From Paenibacillus sinensis (lineage in GTDB: Bacteria > Bacillota > Bacilli > Paenibacillales > Paenibacillaceae): a stretch of 64,000 bases of DNA. The notes under the pieces are model-generated. The model was not told the DNA's origin. It saw only the letters and a list, made by a program, of their open reading frames with translations, and did not search any database. Below are positions 55,847-64,000 of this stretch, in pieces. Position 1 is the first letter of the stretch. Each line of letters begins with the position of its first letter. The stretch covers positions 1 through 64,000 of the forward strand of contig NZ_JAHCMB010000188.1 of NCBI RefSeq assembly GCF_019904155.1, written 5' to 3'. Made by a program: the position numbers and the translations under genes.

Positions 55847-55948
55847 GATTTTTTGCTGTTTGGTTTTCGTTATGATGGGAGCACGAGGTTGTCCGGCATA
55901 CGGAAGCCCTGAAAAAATAGCAGCAAGGAAAGGAGATAGTGTGGCACT

Positions 55949-58186
55949 ATGGCTAAATGGCTGTTTCAAATTGGCAAGTGGTCGGCGAAGAGGAGGAAGG
56001 GAGTTATCGCAGGAGGACTGCTGATTCTTGTTCTGGCGGCTTCAATTGGCCTGGGAATGGGTACGGCGTTCACTAGTGAAATGACAATTCCGGGAACCAA
56101 ATCGGATATGGCCGGCAAAATTCTGGAGCAGGAATTTCCGTCCTCCGGCGGCGGAGGCCAGATCAGGCTGATCTTTAAATCCGGCGAAGGGACGCTGGAT
56201 TCCGATCCGGCCAAGAAAGAAGTTACGGCGGCGCTGCAGAAGATTCAGCAGGATTCCTCCGTACAGTCCATTGCAAGCCCGTATGAATCCGGCACGTTGA
56301 ATGCCGGCCATACAATCGGCTACGCAGATGTAACGTACAAGCAAGCGGCCGGAGAAGTTGCCGAGACTTCCAAGGAACATGTTCTTAAAGTGGTTGAATC
56401 CTTAAGAAAGGACGGCATCCAGACCGAGCTTGGAGGCAGCGTCGCTTTCTCCGAGATTGAAGTCGGCGGTGTCTCCGAAGTCATCGGCATCCTGATTGCC
56501 TTCCTCATTCTGGCGTTCACCTTCACTTCCTTCCTGGCTGCGGGCCTGCCCATCCTGACAGCGGTGATCGGACTGGGCATCGGCTTAATGATCGTCGTTA
56601 TCGGCTCGAACTTCGTCAACATGTCTTCATTCTCCATTACGCTGGCCGTCATGCTGGCGCTGGCTGTCGGTATTGATTATGCGCTCTTTATCATATCCAG
56701 ATACCGTCAGCAGCTGGCGGCGGGTTATGAGCGTAATGAAGCGATCGCCCAGGCCAATGCCACCGCCGGCAGCTCGGTGGTCTTTGCAGGTCTGACGGTC
56801 ATTATTGCGCTGGCGGGATTGTCCGTTGTGCAAATTCCGTTCATTACGATGATGGGGCTTGCGGCCGCCATTAGCGTATTCGTTGCCGTGTTGATTGCCG
56901 TTATCTTTGTGCCGGCCGTATTGGCCGCCGCAGGTGAACGCATTGGCCCGGCAAGAGAAAATAAATGGCTGCGGAAAATATCCGGCGGCAAGAAGCAGTC
57001 CGGGTCTGCCAACCGCTGGGGAAGGCTGGTGACAGGCAAGCCCTGGTTAACCGCTATTTTATCCATTGCCATTTTGTCGGTATGCACACTGCCGTTTCTG
57101 CACATGGAGCTGGGGCTTCCCGACAATGGGCTTAAATCCGACAAGACTACGGAACGGCGGGGCTATGTCCTGCTGGCTGAAGGATTCGGAGAAGGGTTTA
57201 ACGGTCCGCTGATCGTTGTCGCGCGAGCCGGGCAGAGCAAGGACCCTCAGAAGGAGATTGCGAGTGCAACGGCTTATCTCAAGGATCTGAATGATGTGGC
57301 AAGCGTCAGTCCGGTTATTCCAAGCTCTTCGGGCAAGGCCGCCATCATCAGCGTTCTGCCGAAGACCGGACCGCATGACATCAAGACGACCGAACTCGTC
57401 AAGGATATCCGCGACAAGGCGGAGAAGGTGCTGAAGGAGAAAAATATCGAGATTATGGTTACAGGCGGAACAGCAGTCAATATCGATATTTCGGAGAAGC
57501 TCTCCGAAGCGCTGCCGAAATTCGCACTGCTTATTGTGGGCCTTGCCTTTGTGCTGCTCATGCTGGTATTCCGGTCCATTCTCGTTCCGGTCAAAGCCGT
57601 TCTCGGGTTTCTGCTTACCCTGGGTTCCACGCTCGGTTTTGTGGTATGGGTCATTCAAGACGGGCATCTGGCGAATCTGTTCGGAATTCCCGTACCGGGG
57701 CCGGTACTCAGCTTCCTGCCTATCCTGGTCACAGGCATATTGTTCGGATTGGCGATGGATTACGAAGTATTCCTCGTCAGCCGCATGCGTGAGGACTACA
57801 GCCGCAGCGGAGATGCGCGCGGAGCCGTTATCAGCGGAATGAAGCACAGCGGTCCTGTCGTAACGGCTGCGGGTCTGATCATGATTGCCGTGTTCGCCAG
57901 CTTTATTTTTGCCGGGGATCCGATTATCAAGTCCATGGGTCTCGCGCTATCCTTCGGTATTCTGTTCGATGCCTTCATCGTGCGTCTGACGCTGGTTCCG
58001 GCGGTTATGACCTTATTGGAACGCCATGCCTGGTATTTGCCGAAATGGTTGGATCGCCTGCTTCCCAACATTGATGTTGAGGGGGAATCGGTGATGAAGC
58101 CTGCCGGTGAAGCGCACGCCGCACAGAGCGGAGGAAGCAGGGAGATGAAGGCTGCCGTTCCTGAAAGGGCAGGGGGAATCAAATAA
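55949..58186 (+). CDS. MMPL/RND-family transporter (YdfJ-like)
   Basis: A 745-residue transporter of the MMPL type with two halves. Each half has one helix, an external domain and about five helices. The first half contains ALAVGIDYALFIISRYRQQL with the proton-relay Asp, and the second contains GLAMDYEVFLVSRMREDY. The C-terminal about 40 residues are polar. GGAG precedes the ATG. It is controlled by the upstream two-component system by analogy with YdfJ; the exported substrate is unknown. It is probably cotranscribed with the degV-like gene. Confidence 0.92.
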   Translation: MAKWLFQIGKWSAKRRKGVIAGGLLILVLAASIGLGMGTAFTSEMTIPGTKSDMAGKILEQEFPSSGGGGQIRLIFKSGEGTLDSDPAKKEVTAALQKIQQDSSVQSIASPYESGTLNAGHTIGYADVTYKQAAGEVAETSKEHVLKVVESLRKDGIQTELGGSVAFSEIEVGGVSEVIGILIAFLILAFTFTSFLAAGLPILTAVIGLGIGLMIVVIGSNFVNMSSFSITLAVMLALAVGIDYALFIISRYRQQLAAGYERNEAIAQANATAGSSVVFAGLTVIIALAGLSVVQIPFITMMGLAAAISVFVAVLIAVIFVPAVLAAAGERIGPARENKWLRKISGGKKQSGSANRWGRLVTGKPWLTAILSIAILSVCTLPFLHMELGLPDNGLKSDKTTERRGYVLLAEGFGEGFNGPLIVVARAGQSKDPQKEIASATAYLKDLNDVASVSPVIPSSSGKAAIISVLPKTGPHDIKTTELVKDIRDKAEKVLKEKNIEIMVTGGTAVNIDISEKLSEALPKFALLIVGLAFVLLMLVFRSILVPVKAVLGFLLTLGSTLGFVVWVIQDGHLANLFGIPVPGPVLSFLPILVTGILFGLAMDYEVFLVSRMREDYSRSGDARGAVISGMKHSGPVVTAAGLIMIAVFASFIFAGDPIIKSMGLALSFGILFDAFIVRLTLVPAVMTLLERHAWYLPKWLDRLLPNIDVEGESVMKPAGEAHAAQSGGSREMKAAVPERAGGIK

Positions 58187-58199
58187 GGAGGCCGAAAAA

Positions 58200-59054
58200 T
58201 TGTCCAAGGTACGCATCTATGCCGACAGCATCTCGGATATTCCGCAGGGTTGGATCGATCAGCACAACATCGGGGTAGTTCCGTTATATATCGCGTTTGG
58301 CAATGAGGTCTTTCGGGACAAAATCGAGATTGCGGCCCCGGAAATGTTCCGGCTGGCGGACGCAACAGGGATGCTGCCCCAGACCATTGCGCCCTCGCCG
58401 GCCGACTTCCTGCAAGCCTTCGGTCCGGCGGTTGCCGCCGGCGAGGATGTCTTGTATATCAGCATGTCCTCGAAGCTGTCATCGACTTATCAGAACGGAC
58501 TGCTGGCATCCAAGGAGTTCCCGCCAGGGAGGGTAACCGTTGTGGATTCGTTAAATGTGTCCGCCGGAACAGCGATGCTGGTGCTTCTGGCCGCCGAAAT
58601 GGCTGCGGAAGGGAAAAGCGCCTTATCCATTGCCGATACGCTCCGAAAAGTTCGGGAGGATATCCGATTCAACGTCGTTCTTAAGCATCTGGATTATCTG
58701 CACAAGGGAGGAAGGGTCGGAAATCTTCAGCATTTGCTGGGCAGCATCCTTCAGATCCGGCCGGTTCTGTACGCCAGTCAGGGGCGAATGTGCTCAGGAG
58801 CGAAGATCAGGGGAAATGTCAGGAAAGTGATGAAACAGATTCTTCAGAGCATTATCAATCACCGCGAGCATATCTCGCATGACCGGATCATCATTGTCCA
58901 GAGCATGGAGGAGGAGACGGTGGAATGGCTGCGAGACTACATTCTGGAGGAGACCGGAATCCGCAACGTTCCCATCATTGAAGGAGGCTGTGCCATATGC
59001 GCACATAGCGGACCGCACAGTGTGGGTATCAGCTATGCCCTGAAACTGGAATAA
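58200..59054 (+). CDS. DegV-family fatty-acid-binding protein
   Basis: A 284-residue DegV protein, a family that binds fatty acids and serves as FakB in exogenous fatty acid activation. It begins MSKVRIYADSISDIPQGWID and has SMSSKLSSTYQNGLLA, LKHLDYLHKGGRVG and a C-terminal SGPHSVGISY. The start is TTG 58200, eight bases after AAGGAGG. Only 13 bases separate it from the MMPL gene, so the two are one operon. A FakA kinase gene is not in the window. Confidence 0.92.
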   Translation: MSKVRIYADSISDIPQGWIDQHNIGVVPLYIAFGNEVFRDKIEIAAPEMFRLADATGMLPQTIAPSPADFLQAFGPAVAAGEDVLYISMSSKLSSTYQNGLLASKEFPPGRVTVVDSLNVSAGTAMLVLLAAEMAAEGKSALSIADTLRKVREDIRFNVVLKHLDYLHKGGRVGNLQHLLGSILQIRPVLYASQGRMCSGAKIRGNVRKVMKQILQSIINHREHISHDRIIIVQSMEEETVEWLRDYILEETGIRNVPIIEGGCAICAHSGPHSVGISYALKLE

Positions 59055-59194
59055 AGCCGGTATTCGCTTGTAGCTTGATCGAGAGCACATGAAGAGCCGC
59101 CCCGCGCGGGTCAGCATTGGCTCCGGGTTCGCTGCAAGGCGTTACCGAGACGTTCATGAGAAGCAGCTGCATAGGCTTAGACGGAAAAAGGCGA

Positions 59195-59240
59195 ACAGGC
59201 CGCTTGGGACCGGGCAATCCGGTCCTGGGCGGCCTGTTTT
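59195..59240 (+). terminator. Terminator after the degV-like gene
   Basis: ACAGGCCGC pairs with GCGGCCTGT around a GC-rich middle with a second GGACC/GGTCC stem, then TTTT. Confidence 0.8.
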
Positions 59241-59350
59241 GAAATATAAGAATGTACGAGGTTGAGGTCTTGCCACAGCTTTCTATCTCTCGGCTAACTT
59301 GGCTTCAGAGGACGCGGTAAGGCTTAAGACACAAGTGTTCATCTCTGGTG

Positions 59351-59854
59351 CTAATCATTCCCGGTGGCGGCGGGTCCATATATGCGGTAGTTTCCGCTCA
59401 GCGCCAGCAAGCTGAAGAAGTACAGGCAGTTGTCATAGTACCTGCGCTCGCCGCTGCGGAGGGGCGTGTTCCAGAAGCGGCGGACGAACGTCTCCGCATT
59501 CGGGCCATCGGCTGCCAGCGAGGTCATGGTATTCGTCGCCAGCAGGCTGACCGGATGCAGAGCCGGTTCCTCGAAAGGCTGGCCGTCAATGGTGTACCGG
59601 CGGTAGTCGGCAGGATCGATATCGCGGAAGAATCTTTGAATGCGGTTGCATTCTTCAACCTGCCAAGGGTCTTTTTTTAAACCAGGCCCAGTCCAGTCCA
59701 GTCCGATATAACCGATACCCGGGTTCCTCCAGGCGTAAGTTGAAATGACCATATGTGAGAAGCAAAGATCATTAATGTGGTAAAAGACACGTTTTTTTGG
59801 TGGGCGAAGATACGGAAGAAAGCGGGGCGCACCGATATAATGAGTACATATCAA
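59351..59854 (-). pseudogene. GH8 glycosidase C-terminal remnant
   Basis: The last about 115 codons of this frame match the C-terminal end of family 8 glycoside hydrolases (KKDPWQVEECNRIQRFF, YTIDGQPFEEPALHPVSLLA, GERRYYDNCLYFFSLLALSG). The barrel and its catalytic acid are missing. The first about 45 codons are unrelated to the family and have no ribosome-binding site. A tandem GTCCA repeat at about 59691-59702 lies at the point where the match begins. It is a leftover of a xylan/beta-glucan-type enzyme. Confidence 0.65.
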
Positions 59855-59896
59855 CCGGTTGGATACAACAATAACCCGTAATTGGAGATGACGAAT

Positions 59897-60604
59897 ATGA
59901 AAAAGCTGACCCTGCTTCTATTAACCTTTGTTTTGGCGATTGCATTAGCCCCCGCCGCTTCAGCGGCCACTCAAGATACCGCAAACCTGCATATCACTAA
60001 TCTGTCTGTTGCCTACAGCGACACGGGATTCGTATACCGGACAGTGCTGCATAATACCGGCAACATGACGTTGAACGGCATTTCTTCGCTGCATATGGAT
60101 TTTTATGATCGAAACGGCAATCGATTTGAAAGTGTGAGCTATCCGATCGACGCCGACCTGAAGAAACTCGTGTTGAAGCCGGGAGAGAGCAAGATGTGGC
60201 AGTTCACCGTCAAGACGAAGCGTTTGGCTGACATCGGTGAATATAAATACAATGCGGTGGTTGGTTCGGCTAAGCCCGTCATAACCTCGGGTACCGTGGT
60301 GAAGATCAATAATCGAAATGGGGCAGTCAGCGCGAAGCCTGTGGTCTCCGGAGGTATGATGTATATCTCCCTCAAAGATATGGCCTCGATCACGGGCTCC
60401 TCCCTTCGCACCAACACCAAAGCCGGCACGGTCACATTGACCTATAAAGGGATTGCGCGTACGCTCAAACTGGGCACAGCAGCCAAGCTGATCAATGGCA
60501 ATATGATGATCGGCGTGGATTACATCAAGAACTTGTACCCGGAGGTGGGGGTCGCGCTCAACAAGATGGACAAGGCTACGGTCATCTCGATACATATTTC
60601 GTAA
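59897..60604 (+). CDS. Secreted protein with copper-amine-oxidase-like domain
   Basis: A 235-residue protein with a signal peptide at residues 1-24 (MKKLTLLLLTFVLAIALAPA, cleavage after ASA). The middle part, about 25-135, is beta-rich with NTGNMTLNGISSLHMDFYD. The C-terminal part is a copper-amine-oxidase N-terminal-like (stalk) domain with YISLKDMASITGSSL and TVTLTYKG. GGAGATG precedes ATG 59897. Such domains are common on Paenibacillus surface proteins; the function is unknown. Confidence 0.75.
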   Translation: MKKLTLLLLTFVLAIALAPAASAATQDTANLHITNLSVAYSDTGFVYRTVLHNTGNMTLNGISSLHMDFYDRNGNRFESVSYPIDADLKKLVLKPGESKMWQFTVKTKRLADIGEYKYNAVVGSAKPVITSGTVVKINNRNGAVSAKPVVSGGMMYISLKDMASITGSSLRTNTKAGTVTLTYKGIARTLKLGTAAKLINGNMMIGVDYIKNLYPEVGVALNKMDKATVISIHIS

Positions 60605-60634
60605 ATCACGGCCATTTCATTAAGCGGAGGAACA

Positions 60635-61864
60635 GTGGTGCATACACGATTTATTCATTCCATAAACATCCTTCTTCTGTTCACCCTTCTGACAGGTCTG
60701 CTAGGCGGATGCTCCTCGTCCGCCACGGCAGACCCTCTGTCCGTTCGGGTGGAGGCGATCGAGGGGAGCGTCAGCGTTCTCACTGCATCGGGAGAGCAGC
60801 GTGAACTGACTCATCCGGACACTCTCCAAACTGGAGACACAGTTAGAACAGGCGATTACGCCTCGTGCTCAATTATATACGAGGATGGCACTGCAACGAC
60901 GCTTGGCGGCGGAACTTCGCTGACCATCGGTCAGGCGGACAGCAGCGGTGTGCGGCTGCGCGTCTCGGCGGGCCGGATCTGGATCAAGGTCAAGCATCTG
61001 ATTGTCGGCGAGGAAAGCTTCGATGTGGAGAGCGGGCAAGTTAACGCTTCCGTGCGAGGAACCCTGTTCTATGTCGATGCCGGAAGCGGCGAGTCCACCT
61101 CGATCGCGCTGGTAGACGGCCAGTTGGCGGCAGGCAGCGGCAATTCCCGGCTTCCGGATAAGGCGGATGAGGCAGGGACGGACACCGCCTGGCTGAACCC
61201 GTTCGAACAGCTAGATGCCGCTGGCGGGAGCGCCAATATCGGGAAGCTGAAATCCGAGCTGAAGGTGGAGGAGCTATTGGAAGGAGCGGACCGGCCGCTT
61301 CTTCAGCAGATGCTGCTGGATGTCAGGGAGAGAACCGGGGAGGACGCTTCCGCTAATCAGCGCCTGTCGGAGCTGGCCGAACAATTGGAGAAAGAACTGG
61401 ACGCACAGGCGCGCGAGGCGCGGAATCTCCTCGACTATGTATTGACGGACACCGACTTCTATGCGGCTCCGCTTAAAGGCGGCTATCTGGACGAGAAGAC
61501 CGGCATCCTGTACCGTTCCATTCAATCCGAATTCCCTGCGGAGATCAACTTCTACACCAACGCAGGCCAAGTCAAATGGGCACCGGACGCAGCGCAGAGT
61601 AAACCGGTCATCTTCCGGATTCACGACCCCAAACTGGTGGATACGAGCGAAATGGGCGTCCTGGACCATGTATGGAACCTTGGCGCCTCCACCTATCCGA
61701 AGGTAGCGGGCTGGGAGCCTTTGGACTCGGGCGGGGAGCTGTACAAAAAATATACCCGTTATATTCAGATTAACGGGGCTGGCCGTCTGCCGATCGAGGA
61801 GCTGATGCGCCGCAGCGGGCAGGAACCGGCCGATTATGTATTTATCGATATTCAGGACCAGTAG
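60635..61864 (+). CDS. FecR-domain lipoprotein
   Basis: A 409-residue lipoprotein with lipobox LLGGC at about residues 22-26. A FecR-type beta domain follows (VEAIEGSVSVLTASGEQREL, LQTGDTVRTGDYASCSIIYE, VRGTLFYVDAGSG). A helical region with coiled-coil character lies at about 210-280, and a last domain of unknown kind ends the protein. GGAGG precedes GTG 60635/60638. Its 3' end overlaps the convergent Crp gene by 13 bases. FecR proteins of this type often neighbour CHASE2 proteins, as here. Confidence 0.8.
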   Translation: MVHTRFIHSINILLLFTLLTGLLGGCSSSATADPLSVRVEAIEGSVSVLTASGEQRELTHPDTLQTGDTVRTGDYASCSIIYEDGTATTLGGGTSLTIGQADSSGVRLRVSAGRIWIKVKHLIVGEESFDVESGQVNASVRGTLFYVDAGSGESTSIALVDGQLAAGSGNSRLPDKADEAGTDTAWLNPFEQLDAAGGSANIGKLKSELKVEELLEGADRPLLQQMLLDVRERTGEDASANQRLSELAEQLEKELDAQAREARNLLDYVLTDTDFYAAPLKGGYLDEKTGILYRSIQSEFPAEINFYTNAGQVKWAPDAAQSKPVIFRIHDPKLVDTSEMGVLDHVWNLGASTYPKVAGWEPLDSGGELYKKYTRYIQINGAGRLPIEELMRRSGQEPADYVFIDIQDQ

Positions 61865-62541
61865 ACAAGGTCTCTGAGCCGCTCGGGGGAAATCAGCGTA
61901 AAAGCCTTTCGATCCACCAGCAGGAGATTCTTGGATTGGAGCTCGGAGAGCACTTTGGTGACCGCTTCCCGGCCGGTGCCCGCCATGCCGGCGAGCTGCT
62001 GATGGGTCATCCGGACATCGATAACCGTTCCGGCATCGCTAGGACGCCCATGCTGCTCCGACAGGTCAAGCAGCAGTTGGATTACCCGGGACCTTACATC
62101 AAGGAAGGACAGATGCTCAATGAGGTCATCGGCTCTCCGCAGCCGTTCCATAAACAAGGAGAGCAGGCGAAGCATGAGTTGGGGGCGGGAAGTGAGCAGC
62201 TCTACGAATTCCCGTTTCCTCATGATCAGCAATTCACAGGCTTCCATTGTCTCGGCCGATGCGGAGCGGAGCCGCTCCTCCTCCAGCATCGCCATTTCAC
62301 CGAACAGATCACCGTCCCGGAACACCTTCAGAATGATCTCGCGACTATCGCTGTTGCGGTATATTTTGACGGAGCCGCTCTTGATAATGTAGAGCTCGTT
62401 CCCGGGATCGCCTTCAAAGAATATCATCGTGTTCTTCTTATAGCTGCGTTTGGCCAGCAGGGGGGCAAGCGGAGCCAGCTCGTCCTCACGCAGGCCCGCA
62501 AAGAACGGGACTTCCTGATGCAGAAACGACAAGACATTCAT
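61852..62541 (-). CDS. Crp/Fnr-family transcriptional regulator
   Basis: A 229-residue regulator with an N-terminal cyclic-nucleotide-binding fold (FFEGDPGNELYIIKSGSVKI, GDLFGEMAML) and a C-terminal winged helix (RMTHQQLAGMAGTGREAVTK). ATG 62541 follows GAAAGAAGTGAG; the frame extends further upstream without a site. The cNMP pocket lacks an obvious full RSA-type phosphate motif, since the sequence at that place is ERLRSASAET. The ligand is therefore uncertain. It is divergent from the CHASE2/cyclase-type gene. Confidence 0.88.
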   Translation of the reverse strand: MNVLSFLHQEVPFFAGLREDELAPLAPLLAKRSYKKNTMIFFEGDPGNELYIIKSGSVKIYRNSDSREIILKVFRDGDLFGEMAMLEEERLRSASAETMEACELLIMRKREFVELLTSRPQLMLRLLSLFMERLRRADDLIEHLSFLDVRSRVIQLLLDLSEQHGRPSDAGTVIDVRMTHQQLAGMAGTGREAVTKVLSELQSKNLLLVDRKAFTLISPERLRDLVYWS

Positions 62542-62695
62542 AGACTCACTTCTTTCATGAAGATAGATTAAGCGGCAGGCGCGTACAGAGTAGTTCGTCC
62601 GAAGCCTGTGCAAATCCTTTATTTCGAAGCAATGGCCGTTCCGTTCCGGCGGCAATCATAAGGTACAGGGAGGCAACAGCGGGGGGATGGGCATA

Positions 62696-64000
62696 ATGAA
62701 GCGATTAATCCGGTCGGGGGCAGTGGCGGCGCTGCTGATTTTGATCTTTGGCATACTGTATCAATATTCGGCCTGGGGAAGACTCGAAAGGGCTGCCTCG
62801 GACCGGCTGACCCGGGAGAGCAGGGCGCTCGATTCCAGAATTGTGATTGCCGGAATCGACACCAAAACCTTGAACCGGCTGGACCGGAATATGCTCGGCT
62901 GGAAGCGTGAGGTGTATGCCGCTGCGATCGAGCGGATGATGCATGACGGAGCCCGGGCAGTATGGCTGGATGTGCTGTTTACAGGCGTCAATGACAAGGC
63001 CGACAACGGGAAACTGGAGGAGGTCATAGGCCGTTATCCGAATGTGTTCGTCGGAGGCGAGGTTGTCCAAGGGGAGCTGGCGCCGCTGGATATCCAAGTA
63101 CCGGCGGATCAGATCGGCCATGTTCATTTCCGCAGCGAATACGGCAAGGTCAGCCAGGGCCTTCTCGCCGTCCATGATCTTCAGCAGGGCTGGATTCCGT
63201 CAGGCGGACTGCTGCTGGCCAACGCGTTGCTTCCGGCGGATATGCAAATACGGCGAAATGAAGCGGGGGAATGGATTAGGGGAAAAAGTCCGCTGCCTGC
63301 TGGCCGGGACGGCGGGCTATTCTTTGCCTATGCCCAGCCCAAAAGCGGGGATTACCGCGAGGTGTCGCTCATTGATGTAATAGATGGAGCGTTCCCGACT
63401 GGAACATTTAAAGACAGCGTTGTTATTCTGGGGGCTTATTCGGATACGATGCCTGCCGATGCCTTTGCAACCTCCTACTCCGGGGGCGAGAGCTACGGGA
63501 CGATGATTCACGCCAATTTCATCCAGAGCCTGCTGGACGGCGGGTATTACCGCTATGCGGACAAGACGGCGGGGTGGTTATGGATTGCAGCTGCGGTCCT
63601 TCTGTCCAGCCTGGCCTTTGCAGCGGTTTCCGGAAGACGTTGGGCGGCTCTTGTTCTGGTCCTCTGCGCTGGAGGAACGGTGGCCGGATCTGTCGCCGTC
63701 TATGTTGCAGCCAAGGTAGTCCTTCCTTTGCTGTATCCACAGGCCGCGATCTTGTCCGCGTACATCCTGCGGATGGTCCAGGACGTGATTCGCGAACGGG
63801 AAGAGCGCCGCAGGGTGACCTCCCTGTTCGGCCGCTACGTGTCACCCGAGGTTGCACGACAGCTCGTTGATAGCGGCATCCGGCCCTCCCTTACCGGAAC
63901 AACGGAGGACGTGTCCGTCATGTTCGTGGATATCCGGGGCTTTACCTCCTTGTGTGAGCGGCTGGAGCCGCAGCAGGTCGTTGCCATCCTCAACCGCTAT
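62696..64000 (+). CDS. CHASE2-domain adenylate/guanylate cyclase (partial)
   Basis: This open frame runs off the window end after 435 codons. An N-terminal membrane segment (about 7-22) leads to an external CHASE2 domain at about residues 40-285 (IVIAGIDTKTL, AVWLDVLFTG, GGESYGTMIHANFIQSLL). Two or three membrane helices follow at about 300-365. The cytoplasmic part then begins with FGRYVSPEVARQLVD and VMFVDIRGFTSLCERL, the start of a class III nucleotide cyclase domain with its metal-binding Asp. GGGGGG precedes ATG 62696; ATG 62687 is an alternative. Confidence 0.88.
   Translation, partial: MKRLIRSGAVAALLILIFGILYQYSAWGRLERAASDRLTRESRALDSRIVIAGIDTKTLNRLDRNMLGWKREVYAAAIERMMHDGARAVWLDVLFTGVNDKADNGKLEEVIGRYPNVFVGGEVVQGELAPLDIQVPADQIGHVHFRSEYGKVSQGLLAVHDLQQGWIPSGGLLLANALLPADMQIRRNEAGEWIRGKSPLPAGRDGGLFFAYAQPKSGDYREVSLIDVIDGAFPTGTFKDSVVILGAYSDTMPADAFATSYSGGESYGTMIHANFIQSLLDGGYYRYADKTAGWLWIAAAVLLSSLAFAAVSGRRWAALVLVLCAGGTVAGSVAVYVAAKVVLPLLYPQAAILSAYILRMVQDVIREREERRRVTSLFGRYVSPEVARQLVDSGIRPSLTGTTEDVSVMFVDIRGFTSLCERLEPQQVVAILNRY

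Overview
This window looks like a chromosomal segment of a Paenibacillus-type member of the Bacillales. The evidence is the gene order ppc, sigW, rsiW, cdaA, cdaR, glmM and glmS, with a glmS ribozyme in front of glmS. A bacillithiol deacetylase pair (yojF/bshB2), plant-polysaccharide glycosidases, frequent TTG/GTG starts with strong AGGAGG sites, and PBSX-type phage tail genes point the same way. No 16S rRNA or other species marker is present, so the genus is an inference.

Layout. (1) 1-1411: the 3' end of a 23S rRNA gene, a 5S rRNA and eleven tRNAs, closed by a terminator. (2) 1487-16383: a contractile phage-tail locus with no head genes. A leftward ImmA/XRE pair faces a rightward ArpU-type regulator across a region holding two copies of a 14-bp inverted repeat. 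Then follow a tail terminator, sheath, tube, frameshifted assembly chaperone, tape measure, baseplate proteins, fibre, XkdW, a broken XkdX, small membrane proteins and an endolysin. No integrase, terminase, portal or capsid gene is present, so the locus reads as a domesticated R-type tailocin rather than a prophage. (3) 16704-27353: core genes, namely ppc, sigW/rsiW, the c-di-AMP synthase pair cdaA/cdaR, glmM, and ribozyme-controlled glmS. (4) 27354-33646: an AT-richer accessory stretch with decayed genes, a VOC protein, HxlR with a nitroreductase, a flavin reductase-like protein and a rifampin phosphotransferase. (5) 33691-40436: a DMT exporter with a divergent LysR regulator, yojF/bshB2, a second LysR, a decayed TetR and a YhgE/Pip membrane protein.

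(6) 40449-48426: an AraC regulator followed by a GH3 glycosidase, a GPH sugar symporter and a GH78 alpha-L-rhamnosidase, suggesting use of rhamnose-containing plant glycosides. (7) 48510-53693: two TetR regulators, an SDR with a C-terminal zinc ribbon, and an old-yellow-enzyme/FeS/FAD reductase. (8) 53894-59054: a NarL-type two-component system, an MMPL transporter and a DegV protein, laid out like Bacillus ydfHIJ. A 27-bp inverted repeat in front of the MMPL gene recurs almost unchanged 15 kb away in front of the AraC gene. (9) 59351-64000: a GH8 remnant, a secreted copper-amine-oxidase-like protein, a FecR-domain lipoprotein, a Crp/Fnr regulator and a CHASE2 protein cut by the window end.

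The most interesting items are the headless tail locus with its complete -1 frameshift signal and exchangeable fibre tip, the shared two-component operator, and a sigma-W-type promoter lying between sigW and its anti-sigma gene.
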